Positions 47,380-60,831 of a stretch of 64,000 nt of DNA are shown piece after piece; positions within the stretch are counted from its first letter, which is position 1, and each line of letters begins with the position of its first letter. The position numbers and the translations under genes were made by a program. The notes below the pieces were generated by a model. That model was not told the origin of the DNA. It saw nothing but the letters and a program-made list of their open reading frames with translations, and made no database searches. The stretch is from Rhabditoides inermis (taxonomy: Eukaryota; Nematoda; Chromadorea; Rhabditida; Rhabditidae), in assembly GCA_963966185.1 (NCBI GenBank), contig CAWZYM010000293.1:1348501-1412500 (forward strand). The letters are read 5' to 3'.

Positions 47380-50300
47380 GAAAAGATGTTTCCACACCTG
47401 TGCCATGCAAGAAAACAGATTGAAAATGTACAGAAACCACTTCGGAAAAATATAATTCTTTCTTGTTGGCAAGTCAGCGATGCCTCTCACCGGGAAATGA
47501 TGTTTCCACACATGTGCCATGCAAGAAAACAGGTTGAAAATGTACAGAAACCACTTCGGAACAATCTAATTCTTTCTTGTTGGCAAGTCAGAGATGCCTC
47601 TCACCGGGAAATGATGTTTCCACACCTGTGCCATGCAAGAAAACAGGTTGAAAATGTACAGAAACCACTTCGGAATAATCTAATTCTTTCCAGTTGGCAA
47701 GTCAGAGATGCCTCTCACCGGGAAATGATGTTTCCACACCTGTGCCATGCAAGAAAACAGGTTGAAAATGTACAGAAACCACTTCGGAATAATCTAATTC
47801 TTTCTTGTTGGCAAGTCAGCGATGCCTCTCACCGGGAAATGATGTTTCCACACCTGTGCCATGCAATAAAACAGGTTGAAAATGTACAGAAACCACTTCG
47901 GAATAATCTAATTCTTTCCAGTTGGCAAGTCAGCGATGCCTCTCACCGGGAAATGATGTTTCCACATCTGTGCCATGCAAGAAAACAGGTTAAAAATGTA
48001 CAGAAACCACTTCGGAATAATCTAATTCTTTCCAGTTGGCAAGTCAGAGATGCCTCTCACCGGGAAATGATGTTTCCACACCTGTGCCATGCAAGAAAAC
48101 AGGTTGAAAATGTACAGAAACCACTTCGAAATAATCTAATTCTATCCAGTTGGCAAGTCAGCGATGCTTCCCACCGGGAAATGATGTTTCCACACCTGTG
48201 CCATGCAAGAAAACAGGTTGAAAATGTACAGAAACCACTTCGGAATAATCTAATTCTTTCCAGTTGGCAAGTCAGCGATGCCTCTCACCGGTAAATGATG
48301 TTTCACATCTGTGCCATGCAAGAAAACAGGTTGAAAATGTACAGAAACCACTTCGGAATAATCTAATTCTTTCTTGTTGGCAAGTCAGCGATGCCTCTCA
48401 CCGGGAAATGATGTTTCCACACCTGTGCCATGCAAGAAAACAGATTGAAAATGTACAGAAACCACTTCGGAATAATATAATTCTTTCTTGTTGGCAAGTC
48501 AGCGATGCCTCTCACCGGGAAATGATGTTTCCACACATGTGCCATGCAAGAAAACAGGTTGAAAATGTACAGAAACCACTTCGGAACAATCTAATTCTTT
48601 CTTGTTGACAAGTCAGAGATGCCTCTCACCGGGAAATGATGTTTCCACACCTGTGCCATGCAAGAAAACAGGTTGAAAATGTACAGAAACCACTTCGGAA
48701 TAATCTAATTCTTTCCAGTTGGCAAGTCAGCAATGCCTCTCACCGGGAAATGATGTTTCCACACCTGTGCCATGCAAGAAAACAGGTTGAAAATGTACAG
48801 AAACCACTTCGGAATAATCTAATTCTTTCTTGTTGGCAAGTCAGCGATGCCTCTCACCGGGAAATGATGTTTCCACACCTGTGCCATGCAATAAAACAGG
48901 TTGAAAATGTACAGAAACCACTTCGAAATAATATAATTCTTTCTTGTTGGCAAGTCAGCGATGCCTCTCACCGGGAAATGATGTTTCCACACCTGTGCCA
49001 TGCAAGAAAACAGGTTGAAAATGTACAGAAACCACTTCGGAACAATCTAATTCTTTCCAGTTGGCAAGTAAAAGATGCCTGTCACCGGGAAATGATGTTT
49101 CCACACCTGTGCCATGCAAGAAAACAGATTGAAAATGTACAGAAACCACTTCGGAATAATCTAATTCTTTCCAGTTGGCAAGTCAGCAATGCCTCTCACC
49201 GGGAAATGATGTTTCCACACCTGTGCCATGCAAGAAAACAGGTTGAAAATGTACAGAAACCACTTCGGAATAATCTAATTCTTTCTTGTTGGCAAGTCAG
49301 CGATGCCTCTCACCGGGAAATGATGTTTCCACACCTGTGCCATGCAATAAAACAGGTTGAAAATGTACAGAAACCACTTCGAAATAATATAATTCTTTCT
49401 TGTTGGCAAGTCAGCGATGCCTCTCACCGGGAAATGATGTTTCCACACCTGTGCCATGCAAGAAAACAGGTTGAAAATGTACAGAAACCACTTCGGAATA
49501 ATCTAATTCTTTCCAGTTGGCAAGTAAAAGATGCCTGTCACCGGGAAATGATGTTTCCACACCTGTGCCATGCAAGAAAACAGATTGAAAATGTACAGAA
49601 ACCACTTCGGAATAATCTAATTCTTTCCAGTTGGCAAGTCAGAAATGCCTCTCGCCGGGAAATGATGTTTCCACACCTGTGCCATGCAAGAAAACAGGTT
49701 GAAAATGTACAGAAACCACTTCGGAATAATCCAATTCTTTCCAGTTGGCAAGTCAGAGATGCCTCTCACCGGGAAATGATGTTTTCACACCTGTGCCATG
49801 CAAGAAAACAGGTTGAAATCGTACAGAAACCACTTCGGAACAATCTAATTCTTTCCAGTTGGCAAGTCAGCGATGCCTCTCACCGGGAAATGATGTTTCC
49901 ACACTTGTGCCATGCAAGAAAACAGGTTGAAAATGTACAGAAACCACTTCGGAATAATCTAATTCTTTCCAGTTGGCAAGTCAGCGATGCCTCTCACCGG
50001 GAAATGATGTTTCCACACCTGTGCCATGCAAGAAAACAGGTTGACAATGTACAGAAACCACTTCGGAATAATCTAATTCTTTCCAGTTGGCAAGTCAGCA
50101 ATGCCTCTCACCGGGAAATGATGTTTCCACACCTGTGCCATGCAAGAAAACAGGTTGAAAATGTACAGAAACCACTTCGGAATAATCTAATTCTTTCCAG
50201 TTGGCAAGTCAGCGATGCCTCCCACCGGGAAATGATGTTTCCACACCTGTGCCATGCAAGAAAACAGGTTGAAAATGTACAGAAAGCACTTCGGAATAAT

Positions 50301-52506
50301 CTAATTCTTTCTTGTTGGCAAGTCAGAGATGCCTCTCACCGGGAAATGATGTTTCCACACCTGTGCCATGCAAGAAAACAGGTTGAAAATGTACAGAAAC
50401 CACTTCGGAATAATCTAATTCTCTCCAGTTGGCAAGTCAGAGATGCCTCTCACCGGGAAATGATGTTTCCACACCTGTGCCATGCAAGAAAACAGGTTGA
50501 AAATGTACAGAAACCACTTCGGAATAATCTAATTCTTTCCAGTTGGCAAGTCAGAGATGCCTCTCACCGGGAAATGATGTTTCCACACCTGTGCCATGCA
50601 AGAAAACAGGTTGAAAATGTACAGAAACCACTTCGGAATAATCTAATTCTTTCCAGTTGGCAAGTCAGAGATGCCTCTCACCGGGAAATGATGTTTCCAC
50701 ACCTGTGCCATGCAAGAAAACAGGTTGAAAATGTACAGAAACCACTTCGGAATAATTTAATTCTTTCCAGTTGGCAAGTCAGAGATGCCTCTCACCGGGA
50801 AATGATGTTTCCACACCTGTGCCATGCAAGAAAACAGGTTGAAAATGTACAGAAACCACTTCGGAATAATTTAATTCTTTCCAGTTGGCAAGTCAGAGAT
50901 GCCTCTCACCGGGAAATGATGTTTCCACACCTGTGCCATGCAAGAAAACAGGTTGAAAATGTACAGAAACCACTTCGGAATAATCTAATTCTTTCCAGTT
51001 GTCAAGTCAGAGATGCCTCTCACCGGGAAATGATGTTTCCACACCTGTGCCATGCAAGAAAACAGGTTGGAAATGTACAGAAACCACTTCGGAATAATCT
51101 AATTCTTTCCAGTTGGCAAGTCAGAGATGCCTCTCACCGGGAAATGATGTTTCCACACCTGTGCCATGCAAGAAAACAGGTTGAAAAAATACAGAAACCA
51201 CTTCGGAATAATCTAATTCTTTCCAGTTGGCAAGTCAGAGATGCCTCTCACCGGGAAATGATGTTTCCACACCTGTGCCATGCAAGAAAACGGGTTGAAA
51301 ATGTACAGAAACCACTTCGGAATAATCTAATTCTTTCTTGTTGGCAAGTCAGAGATGCCTCTCACCGGGAAATGGTGTTTCCACACCTGTGCCATGCAAG
51401 AAAACAGGTTGAAAATGTACAGAAATCACTTCGGAATAATCTAATTCTTTCTTGTTGGCAAGTCAGAGATGCCTCTCACCGGGAAATGGTGTTTCCACAC
51501 CTGTGCCATGCAAGAAAACAGGTTGAAAATGTACAGAAACCACTTCGGAATAATCTAATTCTTTCTTGTTGGCAAGTCAGAGATGCCTCTCACCGGGAAA
51601 TGATGTTTCCACACCTGTGTCATGCAAGAAAACAGGTTGAAAATGTACAGAAAGCACTTCGGAATGATCTAATTCTTTCTTGTTGGCAAGTCAGAGATGC
51701 CTCTCACCGGGAAATGATGTTTCCACACCTGTGCCATGCAAGAAAACAGGTTGAAAATGTACAGAAAGCACTTCGGAATGATCTAATTCTTTCTTGTTGG
51801 CAAGTCAGGGATGCCTCTCACCGGGAAATGATGTTTCCACACCTGTGCCATGCAAGAAAACAGGTTGACAATGTACAGAAACCACTTCGGAACAATCTAA
51901 TTCTTTCTTGTTGGCAAGTCAGCGATGCCTCTCACCGGGAAATGATGTTTCCACATCTGTGCCATGCAAGAAAACAGTTAAAAAATGTACAGAAACCACT
52001 TCGGAATAATCTAATTCTTTCCAGTTGGCAAGTCAGAGATGCCTCTCACCGGGAAATGATGTTTCCACACCTGTGCCATGCAAGAAAACAGGTTGAAAAT
52101 GTACAGAAACCACTTCGAAATAGTCTAATTCTTTCCAGTTGGCAAGTCAGCGATGCTTCCCACCGGGAAATGATGTTTCCACACCTGTGCCATGCAAGAA
52201 AACAGGTTGAAAATGTACAGAAACCACTTCGGAATAATCTAATTCTTTCCAGTTGGCAAGTCAGCGATGCCTCTCACCGGGAAATGATGTTTCACATCTG
52301 TGCCATGCAAGAAAACAGGTTGAAAATGTACAGAAACCACTTCGGAATAATCTAATTCTTTCTTGTTGGCAAGTCAGCGATGCCTCTCACCGGGAAATGA
52401 TGTTTCACATCTGTGCCATGCAAGAAAACAGGTTGAAAATGTACAGAAACCACTTCGGAATAATCTAATTCTTTCTTGTTGGCAAGTCAGCGATGCCTCT
52501 CACCGG
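47380..52506 (+). repeat. Long HOR copy C (5127 bp, 45 monomers)
   Basis: This is the copy A order plus four monomers (4671 + 456 = 5127). The extra material is a tandem duplication of the gcaat, cttgttgg, I, KD run: 48633-49088 and 49089-49544. A substitution ctatccagttgg at about 48143 also occurs in later copies at about 55092 and 61593, so it marks a shared lineage of copies C, E and F. A private ctgtgtcatg lies near 51620. Confidence 0.93.
48633..49544 (+). repeat. 456-bp four-monomer tandem duplication inside copy C
   Basis: The run gcaat, cttgttgg/gcgat, I, KD is present twice. The monomer at 49089-49202 is a hybrid: its left part has cagattg (the monomer that normally follows KD) and its right part has gtcagcaat (the first monomer of the run). 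This is the product expected from an unequal crossover inside aligned monomers. The first KD monomer has ggaacaat and the second ggaataat. Confidence 0.92.
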
Positions 52507-54328
52507 GAAAAGATGTTTCCACACCTGTGCCATGCAAGAAAACAGATTGAAAATGTACAGAAACCACTTCGGAAAAATATAATTCTTTCTTGTTGTCAAG
52601 TCAGAGATGCCTCTCACCGGGAAATGATGTTTCCACACATGTGCCATGCAAGAAAACAGGTTGAAAATGTACAGAAACCACTTCGGAACAATCTAATTCT
52701 TTCTTGTTGGCAAGTCAGAGATGCCTCTCACCGGGAAATGATGTTTCCACACCTGTGCCATGCAAGAAAACAGGTTGAAAATGTACAGAAACCACTTCGG
52801 AATAATCTAATTCTTTCCAGTTGGCAAGTCAGAGATGCCTCTCACCGGGAAATGATGTTTCCACACCTGTGCCATGCAAGAAAACAGGTTGAAAATGTAC
52901 AGAAACCACTTCGGAATAATCTAATTCTTTCTTGTTGGCAAGTCAGCGATGCCTCTCACCGGGAAATGATGTTTCCACACCTGTGCCATGCAATAAAACA
53001 GGTTGAAAATGTACAGAAACCACTTCGGAATAATCTAATTCTTTCCAGTTGGCAAGTCAGAGATGCCTCTCACCGGGAAATGATGTTTCCACACCTGTGC
53101 CATGCAAGAAAACGGGTTGAAAATGTACAGAAACCACTTCGGAATAATCTAATTCTTTCTTGTTGGCAAGTCAGAGATGCCTCTCACCGGGAAATGGTGT
53201 TTCCACACCTGTGCCATGCAAGAAAACAGGTTGAAAATGTACAGAAATCACTTCGGAATAATCTAATTCTTTCTTGTTGGCAAGTCAGAGATGCCTCTCA
53301 CCGGGAAATGGTGTTTCCACACCTGTGCCATGCAAGAAAACAGGTTGAAAATGTACAGAAACCACTTCGGAATAATCTAATTCTTTCTTGTTGGCAAGTC
53401 AGAGATGCCTCTCACCGGGAAATGATGTTTCCACACCTGTGCCATGCAAGAAAACAGGTTGAAAATGTACAGAAAGCACTTCGGAATGATCTAATTCTTT
53501 CTTGTTGGCAAGTCAGAGATGCCTCTCACCGGGAAATGATGTTTCCACACCTGTGCCATGCAAGAAAACAGGTTGAAAATGTACAGAAAGCACTTCGGAA
53601 TGATCTAATTCTTTCTTGTTGGCAAGTCAGGGATGCCTCTCACCGGGAAATGATGTTTCCACACCTGTGCCATGCAAGAAAACAGGTTGACAATGTACAG
53701 AAACCACTTCGGAACAATCTAATTCTTTCTTGTTGGCAAGTCAGCGATGCCTCTCACCGGGAAATGATGTTTCCACATCTGTGCCATGCAAGAAAACAGT
53801 TAAAAAATGTACAGAAACCACTTCGGAATAATCTAATTCTTTCCAGTTGGCAAGTCAGAGATGCCTCTCACCGGGAAATGATGTTTCCACACCTGTGCCA
53901 TGCAAGAAAACAGGTTGAAAATGTACAGAAACCACTTCGAAATAGTCTAATTCTTTCCAGTTGGCAAGTCAGCGATGCTTCCCACCGGGAAATGATGTTT
54001 CCACACCTGTGCCATGCAAGAAAACAGGTTGAAAATGTACAGAAACCACTTCGGAATAATCTAATTCTTTCCAGTTGGCAAGTCAGCGATGCCTCTCACC
54101 GGGAAATGATGTTTCACATCTGTGCCATGCAAGAAAACAGGTTGAAAATGTACAGAAACCACTTCGGAATAATCTAATTCTTTCTTGTTGGCAAGTCAGC
54201 GATGCCTCTCACCGGGAAATGATGTTTCACATCTGTGCCATGCAAGAAAACAGGTTGAAAATGTACAGAAACCACTTCGGAATAATCTAATTCTTTCTTG
54301 TTGGCAAGTCAGCGATGCCTCTCACCGG
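52507..54328 (+). repeat. Long HOR copy D (1822 bp, 16 monomers, internal deletion)
   Basis: Sixteen monomers minus two D deletions. The copy starts as usual (K, HM, plain, cttgttgg, I) and then jumps to aaacgggttg, V, V, A, A, gacaat, LK, aatagt, gcgat, D, D. The I monomer at 52963-53076 is a hybrid: its left part is the I type, its right part (gtcagagat) is that of the gaaaaaatac monomer that normally precedes aaacgggttg. Relative to copy C, 29 monomers (3305 bp) are absent. The K monomer carries a private ttgttgtcaagtcagagat. Confidence 0.93.
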
Positions 54329-57300
54329 GAAAAGATGTTTCCACACCTGTGCCATGCAAGAAAACAGATTGAAAATGTACAGAAACCACTTCGGAAAAAT
54401 ATAATTCTTTCTTGTTGGCAAGTCAGCGATGCCTCTCACCGGGAAATGATGTTTCCACACATGTGCCATGCAAGAAAACAGGTTGAAAATGTACAGAAAC
54501 CACTTCGGAACAATCTAATTCTTTCTTGTTGGCAAGTCAGAGATGCCTCTCACCGGGAAATGATGTTTCCACACCTGTGCCATGCAAGAAAACAGGTTGA
54601 AAATGTACAGAAACCACTTCGGAATAATCTAATTCTTTCCAGTTGGCAAGTCAGAGATGCCTCTCACCGGGAAATGATGTTTCCACACCTGTGCCATGCA
54701 AGAAAACAGGTTGAAAATGTACAGAAACCACTTCGGAATAATCTAATTCTTTCTTGTTGGCAAGTCAGCGATGCCTCTCACCGGGAAATGATGTTTCCAC
54801 ACCTGTGCCATGCAATAAAACAGGTTGAAAATGTACAGAAACCACTTCGGAATAATCTAATTCTTTCCAGTTGGCAAGTCAGCGATGCCTCTCACCGGGA
54901 AATGATGTTTCCACATCTGTGCCATGCAAGAAAACAGGTTAAAAATGTACAGAAACCACTTCGGAATAATCTAATTCTTTCCAGTTGGCAAGTCAGAGAT
55001 GCCTCTCACCGGGAAATGATGTTTCCACACCTGTGCCATGCAAGAAAACAGGTTGAAAATGTACAGAAACCACTTCGAAATAATCTAATTCTATCCAGTT
55101 GGCAAGTCAGCGATGCTTCCCACCGGGAAATGATGTTTCCACACCTGTGCCATGCAAGAAAACAGGTTGAAAATGTACAGAAACCACTTCGGAATAATCT
55201 AATTCTTTCCAGTTGGCAAGTCAGCGATGCCTCTCACCGGTAAATGATGTTTCACATCTGTGCCATGCAAGAAAACAGGTTGAAAATGTACAGAAACCAC
55301 TTCGGAATAATCTAATTCTTTCTTGTTGGCAAGTCAGCGATGCCTCTCACCGGGAAATGATGTTTCCACACCTGTGCCATGCAAGAAAACAGATTGAAAA
55401 TGTACAGAAACCACTTCGGAATAATATAATTCTTTCTTGTTGGCAAGTCAGCGATGCCTCTCACCGGGAAATGATGTTTCCACACATGTGCCATGCAAGA
55501 AAACAGGTTGAAAATGTACAGAAACCACTTCGGAACAATCTAATTCTTTCTTGTTGACAAGTCAGAGATGCCTCTCACCGGGAAATGATGTTTCCACACC
55601 TGTGCCATGCAAGAAAACAGGTTGAAAATGTACAGAAACCACTTCGGAATAATCTAATTCTTTCCAGTTGGCAAGTCAGCAATGCCTCTCACCGGGAAAT
55701 GATGTTTCCACACCTGTGCCATGCAAGAAAACAGGTTGAAAATGTACAGAAACCACTTCGGAATAATCTAATTCTTTCTTGTTGGCAAGTCAGCGATGCC
55801 TCTCACCGGGAAATGATGTTTCCACACCTGTGCCATGCAATAAAACAGGTTGAAAATGTACAGAAACCACTTCGAAATAATATAATTCTTTCTTGTTGGC
55901 AAGTCAGCGATGCCTCTCACCGGGAAATGATGTTTCCACACCTGTGCCATGCAAGAAAACAGGTTGAAAATGTACAGAAACCACTTCGGAATAATCTAAT
56001 TCTTTCCAGTTGGCAAGTAAAAGATGCCTGTCACCGGGAAATGATGTTTCCACACCTGTGCCATGCAAGAAAACAGATTGAAAATGTACAGAAACCACTT
56101 CGGAATAATCTAATTCTTTCCAGTTGGCAAGTCAGAAATGCCTCTCGCCGGGAAATGATGTTTCCACACTTGTGCCATGCAAGAAAACAGGTTGAAAATG
56201 TACAGAAACCACTTCGGAATAATCTAATTCTTTCCAGTTGGCAAGTCAGCGATGCCTCTCACCGGGAAATGATGTTTCCACACCTGTGCCATGCAAGAAA
56301 ACAGGTTGACAATGTACAGAAACCACTTCGGAATAATCTAATTCTTTCCAGTTGGCAAGTCAGCAATGCCTCTCACCGGGAAATGATGTTTCCACACCTG
56401 TGCCATGCAAGAAAACAGGTTGAAAATGTACAGAAACCACTTCGGAATATCGGAATAATCTAATTCTTTCCAGTTGGCAAGTCAGCGATGCCTCCCACCG
56501 GGAAATGATGTTTCCACACCTGTGCCATGCAAGAAAACAGGTTGAAAATGTACAGAAAGCACTTCGGAATAATCTAATTCTTTCTTGTTGGCAAGTCAGA
56601 GATGCCTCTCACCGGGAAATGATGTTTCCACACGTGTGCCATGCAAGAAAACAGGTTGAAAATGTACAGAAACCACTTCGGAATAATCTAATTCTCTCCA
56701 GTTGGCAAGTCAGAGATGCCTCTCACCGGGAAATGATGTTTCCACACCTGTGCCATGCAAGAAAACAGGTTGAAAATGTACAGAAACCACTTCGGAATAA
56801 TCTAATTCTTTCCAGTTGGCAAGTCAGAGATGCCTCTCACCGGGAAATGATGTTTCCACACCTGTGCCATGCAAGAAAACAGGTTGAAAATGTACAGAAA
56901 CCACTTCGGAATAATCTAATTCTTTCCAGTTGGCAAGTCAGAGATGCCTCTCACCGGGAAATGATGTTTCCACACCTGTGCCATGCAAGAAAACAGGTTG
57001 AAAATGTACAGAAACCACTTCGGAATAATCTAATTCTTTCCAGTTGGCAAGTCAGAGATGCCTCTCACCGGGAAATGATGTTTCCACACCTGTGCCATGC
57101 AAGAAAACAGGTTGAAAATGTACAGAAACCACTTCGGAATAATCTAATTCTTTCCAGTTGGCAAGTCAGCGATGCCTCCCACCGGGAAATGATGTTTCCA
57201 CACCTGTGCCATGCAAGAAAACAGGTTGAAAATGTACAGAAAGCACTTCGGAATAATCTAATTCTTTCTTTTTGGCAAGTCAGAGATGCCTCTCACCGGG

Positions 57301-60300
57301 AAATGATGTTTCCACACGTGTGCCATGCAAGAAAACAGGTTGAAAATGTACAGAAACCACTTCGGAATAATCTAATTCTCTCCAGTTGGCAAGTCAGAGA
57401 TGCCTCTCACCGGGAAATGATGTTTCCACACCTGTGCCATGCAAGAAAACAGGTTGAAAATGTACAGAAACCACTTCGGAATAATCTAATTCTTTCCAGT
57501 TGGCAAGTCAGAGATGCCTCTCACCGGGAAATGATGTTTCCACACCTGTGCCATGCAAGAAAACAGGTTGAAAATGTACAGAAACCACTTCGGAATAATC
57601 TAATTCTTTCCAGTTGGCAAGTCAGAGATGCCTCTCACCGGGAAATGATGTTTCCACACCTGTGCCATGCAAGAAAACAGGTTGAAAATGTACAGAAACC
57701 ACTTCGGAATAATCTAATTCTTTCCAGTTGGCAAGTCAGAGATGCCTCTCACCGAGAAATGATGTTTCCACACCTGTGCCATGCAAGAAAACAGGTTGAA
57801 AATGTACAGAAACCACTTCGGAATAATTTAATTCTTTCCAGTTGGCAAGTCAGAGATGCCTCTCACCGGGAAATGATGTTTCCACACCTGTGCCATGCAA
57901 GAAAACAGGTTGAAAATGTACAGAAACCACTTCGGAATAATCTAATTCTTTCCAGTTGTCAAGTCAGAGATGCCTCTCACCGGGAAATGATGTTTCCACA
58001 CCTGTGCCATGCAAGAAAACAGGTTGGAAATGTACAGAAACCACTTCGGAATAATCTAATTCTTTCCAGTTGGCAAGTCAGAGATGCCTCTCACCGGGAA
58101 ATGATGTTTCCACACCTGTGCCATGCAAGAAAACAGGTTGAAAAAATACAGAAACCACTTCGGAATAATCTAATTCTTTCCAGTTGGCAAGTCAGAGATG
58201 CCTCTCACCGGGAAATGATGTTTCCACACCTGTGCCATGCAAGAAAACGGGTTGAAAATGTACAGAAACCACTTCGGAATAATCTAATTCTTTCTTGTTG
58301 GCAAGTCAGAGATGCCTCTCACCGGGAAATGGTGTTTCCACACCTGTGCCATGCAAGAAAACAGGTTGAAAATGTACAGAAATCACTTCGGAATAATCTA
58401 ATTCTTTCTTGTTGGCAAGTCAGAGATGCCTCTCACCGGGAAATGGTGTTTCCACACCTGTGCCATGCAAGAAAACAGGTTGAAAATGTACAGAAACCAC
58501 TTCGGAATAATCTAATTCTTTCTTGTTGGCAAGTCAGAGATGCCTCTCACCGGGAAATGGTGTTTCCACACCTGTGCCATGCAAGAAAACAGGTTGAAAA
58601 TGTACAGAAACCACTTCGGAATAATCTAATTCTTTCTTGTTGGCAAGTCAGAGATGCCTCTCACCGGGAAATGATGTTTCCACACCTGTGCCATGCAAGA
58701 AAACAGGTTGAAAATGTACAGAAACCACTTCGGAATAATCTAATTTTCTCCAGTTGGCAAGTCAGAGATGCCTCTCACCGGGAAATGATGTTTCCACACC
58801 TGTGCCATGCAAGAAAACAGGTTGAAAATGTACAGAAACCACTTCGGAATAATCTAATTCTTTCCAGTTGGCAAGTCAGAGATGCCTCTCACCGGGAAAT
58901 GATGTTTCCACACCTGTGCCATGCAAGAAAACAGGTGGAAAATGTACAGAAACCACTTCGGAATAATCTAATTCTTTCCAGTTGGCAAGTCAGAGATGCC
59001 TCTCACCGGGAAATGATGTTTCCACACCTGTGCCATGCAAGAAAACAGGTTGAAAATGTACAGAAACCACTTCGGAATAATCTAATTCTTTCCAGTTGGC
59101 AAGTCAGAGATGCCTCTCACCGGGAAATGATGTTTCCACACCTGTGCCATGCAAGAAAACAGGTTGAAAATGTACAGAAACCACTTCGGAATAATTTAAT
59201 TCTTTCCAGTTGGCAAGTCAGAGATGCCTCTCACCGGGAAATGATGTTTCCACACCTGTGCCATGCAAGAAAACAGGTTGAAAATGTACAGAAACCACTT
59301 CGGAATAATCTAATTCTTTCCAGTTGTCAAGTCAGAGATGCCTCTCACCGGGAAATGATGTTTTCACACCTGTGCCATGCAAGAAAACAGGTTGGAAATG
59401 TACAGAAACCACTTCGGAATAATCTAATTCTTTCCAGTTGGCAAGTCAGAGATGCCTCTCACCGGGAAATGATGTTTCCACACCTGTGCCATGCAAGAAA
59501 ACAGGTTGAAAAAATACAGAAACCACTTCGGAATAATCTAATTCTTTCCAGTTGGCAAGTCAGAGATGCCTCTCACCGGGAAATGATGTTTCCACACCTG
59601 TGCCATGCAAGAAAACGGGTTGAAAATGTACAGAAACCACTTCGGAATAATCTAATTCTTTCTTGTTGGCAAGTCAGAGATGCCTCTCACCGGGAAATGG
59701 TGTTTCCACACCTGTGCCATGCAAGAAAACAGGTTGAAAATGTACAGAAATCACTTCGGAATAATCTAATTCTTTCTTGTTGGCAAGTCAGAGATGCCTC
59801 TCACCGGGAAATGGTGTTTCCACATCTGTGCCATGCAAGAAAACAGGTTGAAAATGTACAGAAACCACTTCGGAATAATCTAATTCTTTCTTGTTGGCAA
59901 GTCAGAGATGCCTCTCACCGGGAAATGATGTTTCCACACCTGTGCCATGCAAGAAAACAGGTTGAAAATGTACAGAAAGCACTTCGGAATGATCTAATTC
60001 TTTCTTGTTGGCAAGTCAGAGATGCCTCTCACCGGGAAATGATGTTTCCACACCTGTGCCATGCAAGAAAACAGGTTGAAAATGTACAGAAAGCACTTCG
60101 GAATGATCTAATTCTTTCTTGTTGGCAAGTCAGAGATGCCTCTCACCGGGAAATGATGTTTCCACACCTGTGCCATGCAAGAAAACAGGTTGACAATGTA
60201 CAGAAACCACTTCGGAACAATCTAATTCTTTCTTGTTGGCAAGTCAGCGATGCCTCTCACCGGGAAATGATGTTTCCACATCTGTGCCATGCAAGAAAAC

Positions 60301-60831
60301 AGTTAAAAAATGTACAGAAACCACTTCGGAATAATCTAATTCTTTCCAGTTGGCAAGTCAGAGATGCCTCTCACCGGGAAATGATGTTTCCACACCTGTG
60401 CCATGCAAGAAAACAGGTTGAAAATGTACAGAAACCACTTCGAAATAGTCTAATTCTTTCCAGTTGGCAAGTCAGCGATGCTTCCCACCGGGAAATGATG
60501 TTTCCACACCTGTGCCATGCAAGAAAACAGGTTGAAAATGTACAGAAACCACTTCGGAATAATCTAATTCTTTCCAGTTGGCAAGTCAGCGATGCCTCTC
60601 ACCGGGAAATGATGTTTCACATCTGTGCCATGCAAGAAAACAGGTTGAAAATGTACAGAAACCACTTCGGAATAATCTAATTCTTTCTTGTTGGCAAGTC
60701 AGCGATGCCTCTCACCGGGAAATGATGTTTCACATCTGTGCCATGCAAGAAAACAGGTTGAAAATGTACAGAAACCACTTCGGAATAATCTAATTCTTTC
60801 TTGTTGGCAAGTCAGCGATGCCTCTCACCGG
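54329..60831 (+). repeat. Long HOR copy E (6503 bp, 57 monomers, longest version)
   Basis: Relative to copy A this has +12 and +6 monomers from internal duplications, -2 from a deletion, and an 8-bp insertion: 4671 + 16 x 114 + 8 = 6503, which matches exactly. The six-monomer duplication is seen as A tags at 56553 and 57237 and cacgtg at 56631 and 57315 (684 bp apart). The 12-monomer duplication is seen as ttgtcaag monomers 1368 bp apart near 57956 and 59324. The deletion removes the P and gttttcacacc monomers near 56.15 kb. The insertion lies at about 56443-56450. Confidence 0.92.
56443..56450 (+). repeat. 8-bp local duplication in one monomer
   Basis: The sequence cggaatatcggaataatc stands where other monomers read cggaataatc. 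It looks like a slipped-strand copy of cggaat plus two bases. It occurs once, in long HOR copy E, and is the only insertion in the window not a multiple of three. Confidence 0.93.
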
